Positions 13,173-13,858 of a stretch of DNA of 13,858 nt are shown here, piece by piece. How positions within the stretch are numbered: position 1 is the stretch's first letter; every line of letters begins with the position of its first letter. This stretch comes from an uncultured Lachnobacterium sp. Lineage in GTDB: Bacteria; Bacillota; Clostridia; Lachnospirales; Lachnospiraceae. Where the stretch lies: assembly GCA_945971355.1 (NCBI GenBank), contig CAMFPD010000045.1, positions 1-13,858 of the forward strand, given 5' to 3'. The translations under genes were made by a program, and so were the position numbers. The notes beneath the pieces were generated by a model that had not been told where the DNA came from, ran no database searches, and saw only the letters and a program-made list of their open reading frames with translations.

Positions 13173-13529
13173 ATGAGAGATATTGATTATATGGATATGA
13201 ATGATAAGGATGATGATTCATCCTCAAAGAGCGCAGCATTCCAGTTGTTTTTAGCCGGACATAAGAGGTACATTACTCCTCATGCAACATTAATGTATCA
13301 TCAGATTTATTGTTGGCGCTCTGGCAAGTATCAGGATCTGGTGGATGACCGTGAGCATATGGACTTGCTTAATAAGCAAATTGAGGACTATGTAATTGAG
13401 CGGACAAATTTGACGCAGGAAACATTGGAGCTTATCAGGACTAAAAAGAAAGATACGTATTTTACAGCAACAGAGGCTATTGAGGGTGGCATGGCAGACG
13501 AGATTTTGAAGTGCAGTGAAGAACAGTAG
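13173..13529 (+). CDS. ClpP-like serine protease, N-terminal half missing
   Basis: A 118-residue protein. Residues 20-115 match the second half of ClpP-type proteases: SAAFQLFLAGHKRY with the presumed nucleophile S20, LMYHQ with H43, and KKDTYFTATEAIEGGMAD with D94, so the catalytic triad appears complete. The usual first half (about 80-90 residues, with the N-terminal strands and the Gly-rich oxyanion loop) is absent. In its place is a short Asp/Ser-rich leader (MRDIDYMDMNDKDDD). Full ClpP is near 195 residues. An in-frame internal deletion is likely, and activity is doubtful without the oxyanion region. GGAGAG precedes ATG 13173. Phage and conjugative elements often carry ClpP-like proteases. 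Confidence 0.8.
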   Translation: MRDIDYMDMNDKDDDSSSKSAAFQLFLAGHKRYITPHATLMYHQIYCWRSGKYQDLVDDREHMDLLNKQIEDYVIERTNLTQETLELIRTKKKDTYFTATEAIEGGMADEILKCSEEQ

Positions 13530-13556
13530 CTTTTTACTGTAATGGGGGACTTTTTT

Positions 13557-13694
13557 ATGAGAATAGAACCAGTTAGCCTATTTGGAACATCGGCTGTTAC
13601 TTATACGCCTAAAATTGATCCTATAAAAAGGGAAATAGAGTTTCAAAAAAGAAAAAAAGCAAGAACTGAAGAAAAGGAGGACGAAAGCTACTGA
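13557..13694 (+). CDS. 45-residue basic/acidic tail protein
   Basis: A short gene after the ClpP-like one, with GGGGG at about 13544-13548 before ATG 13557. The product begins MRIEPVSLFGTSAVTYTPKI and ends in a highly charged, Lys/Glu-rich helix. Short proteins with this layout, a short conserved-looking head plus a charged tail, are common in mobile elements, but I do not recognise this one. A further AAGGAGG at 13674-13680 near its end has no good start after it. Confidence 0.5.
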   Translation: MRIEPVSLFGTSAVTYTPKIDPIKREIEFQKRKKARTEEKEDESY

Positions 13695-13750
13695 AAAAAG
13701 CTGAAAAAAGCTAATGTGTAGGCATTTTTAATGGATACCTTTTTCAGTAG
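13688..13750. repeat. 11-base perfect inverted repeat
   Basis: CTACTGAAAAA (13688-13698) and TTTTTCAGTAG (13740-13750) are perfect inverted copies 41 bases apart. The left arm is followed by a direct repeat of CTGAAAAAAG (13691-13700 and 13701-13710). It may be a terminator-like fold, a recombination scar or a short inserted element. Confidence 0.5.
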
Positions 13751-13756
13751 ATTAAT

Positions 13757-13858
13757 AGTATCAAAAAGTCTTAGACCAGACAGCAGATGGCAATGGAGAG
13801 CCATATGTTCATCAGATAAGGGGAGCAGATAATCTTATCGGTCCACCATTTGAGATTC
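13757..13858 (+). pseudogene. start-less coding remnant at the right edge
   Basis: From the TAG at about 13756-13758 the frame is open to the window end and reads QTADGNGEPYVHQIRGADNL then IGPPFEI. The composition looks like real protein (Gly/Pro turns, few rare residues). There is no start codon or ribosome binding site in the visible part, and stops lie just upstream. It may be the 3' part of a broken gene that continues beyond the window. Confidence 0.3.

Overview
The window is A+T-rich DNA with strong AGGAGG-type ribosome binding sites, TTGNNN/TATAAT promoters and many short, co-directional genes. This fits a Clostridia genome, probably Lachnospiraceae. All supported genes lie on the + strand. 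The content is accessory: a toxin/immunity pair, many orphan small proteins, truncated relatives of known families, and an XRE regulator next to a small membrane protein resembling those of conjugative elements. This points to an integrated mobile element or genomic island. No integrase, relaxase, transposase, tRNA, rRNA or CRISPR array is visible.

Layout. Positions 1-766 hold a cluster of up to three small membrane-type proteins closed by a strong intrinsic terminator. Positions 816-1176 hold a consensus promoter, a leader with a terminator-like hairpin, and a 65-residue excisionase-like DNA-binding protein. Positions 1240-9472 form one tightly packed seven-gene operon: a WYL-domain regulator, a 108-residue orphan, a dynamin-like GTPase, a short two-helix membrane protein, a 1039-residue HerA/FtsK-type ATPase, an LHH (HNH/EndoVII superfamily) nuclease toxin, and a SUKH (SMI1/KNR4) immunity protein. 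Gaps are 14 bases or less, or the genes overlap. Positions 9526-10273 hold a hairpin, a promoter whose spacer is a perfect palindrome, an XRE regulator and a membrane protein. Positions 10274-10582 are non-coding with a terminator-like fold, followed by a short DUF5688-like gene and a small membrane protein. Positions 11240-13694 hold three transcription units of small orphan proteins, including two that share a domain and a ClpP-like protease lacking its N-terminal half. The last 164 bases hold an inverted repeat and a start-less coding remnant.

Two observations stand out. First, the 1240-9472 operon joins a membrane-remodelling GTPase, a pump-type ATPase and a nuclease toxin with its immunity protein. 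I infer either an undescribed toxin-delivery system or an anti-phage/anti-plasmid system. Second, four transcription units, including this operon, start with the same element: GACA-N5-TGTC-TAWG, followed 12 bases after TGTC by a TANNNT -10 box. A possible fifth, degenerate copy lies at the left edge. This looks like an island-wide regulon. Its regulator is unknown; the WYL protein is one candidate.
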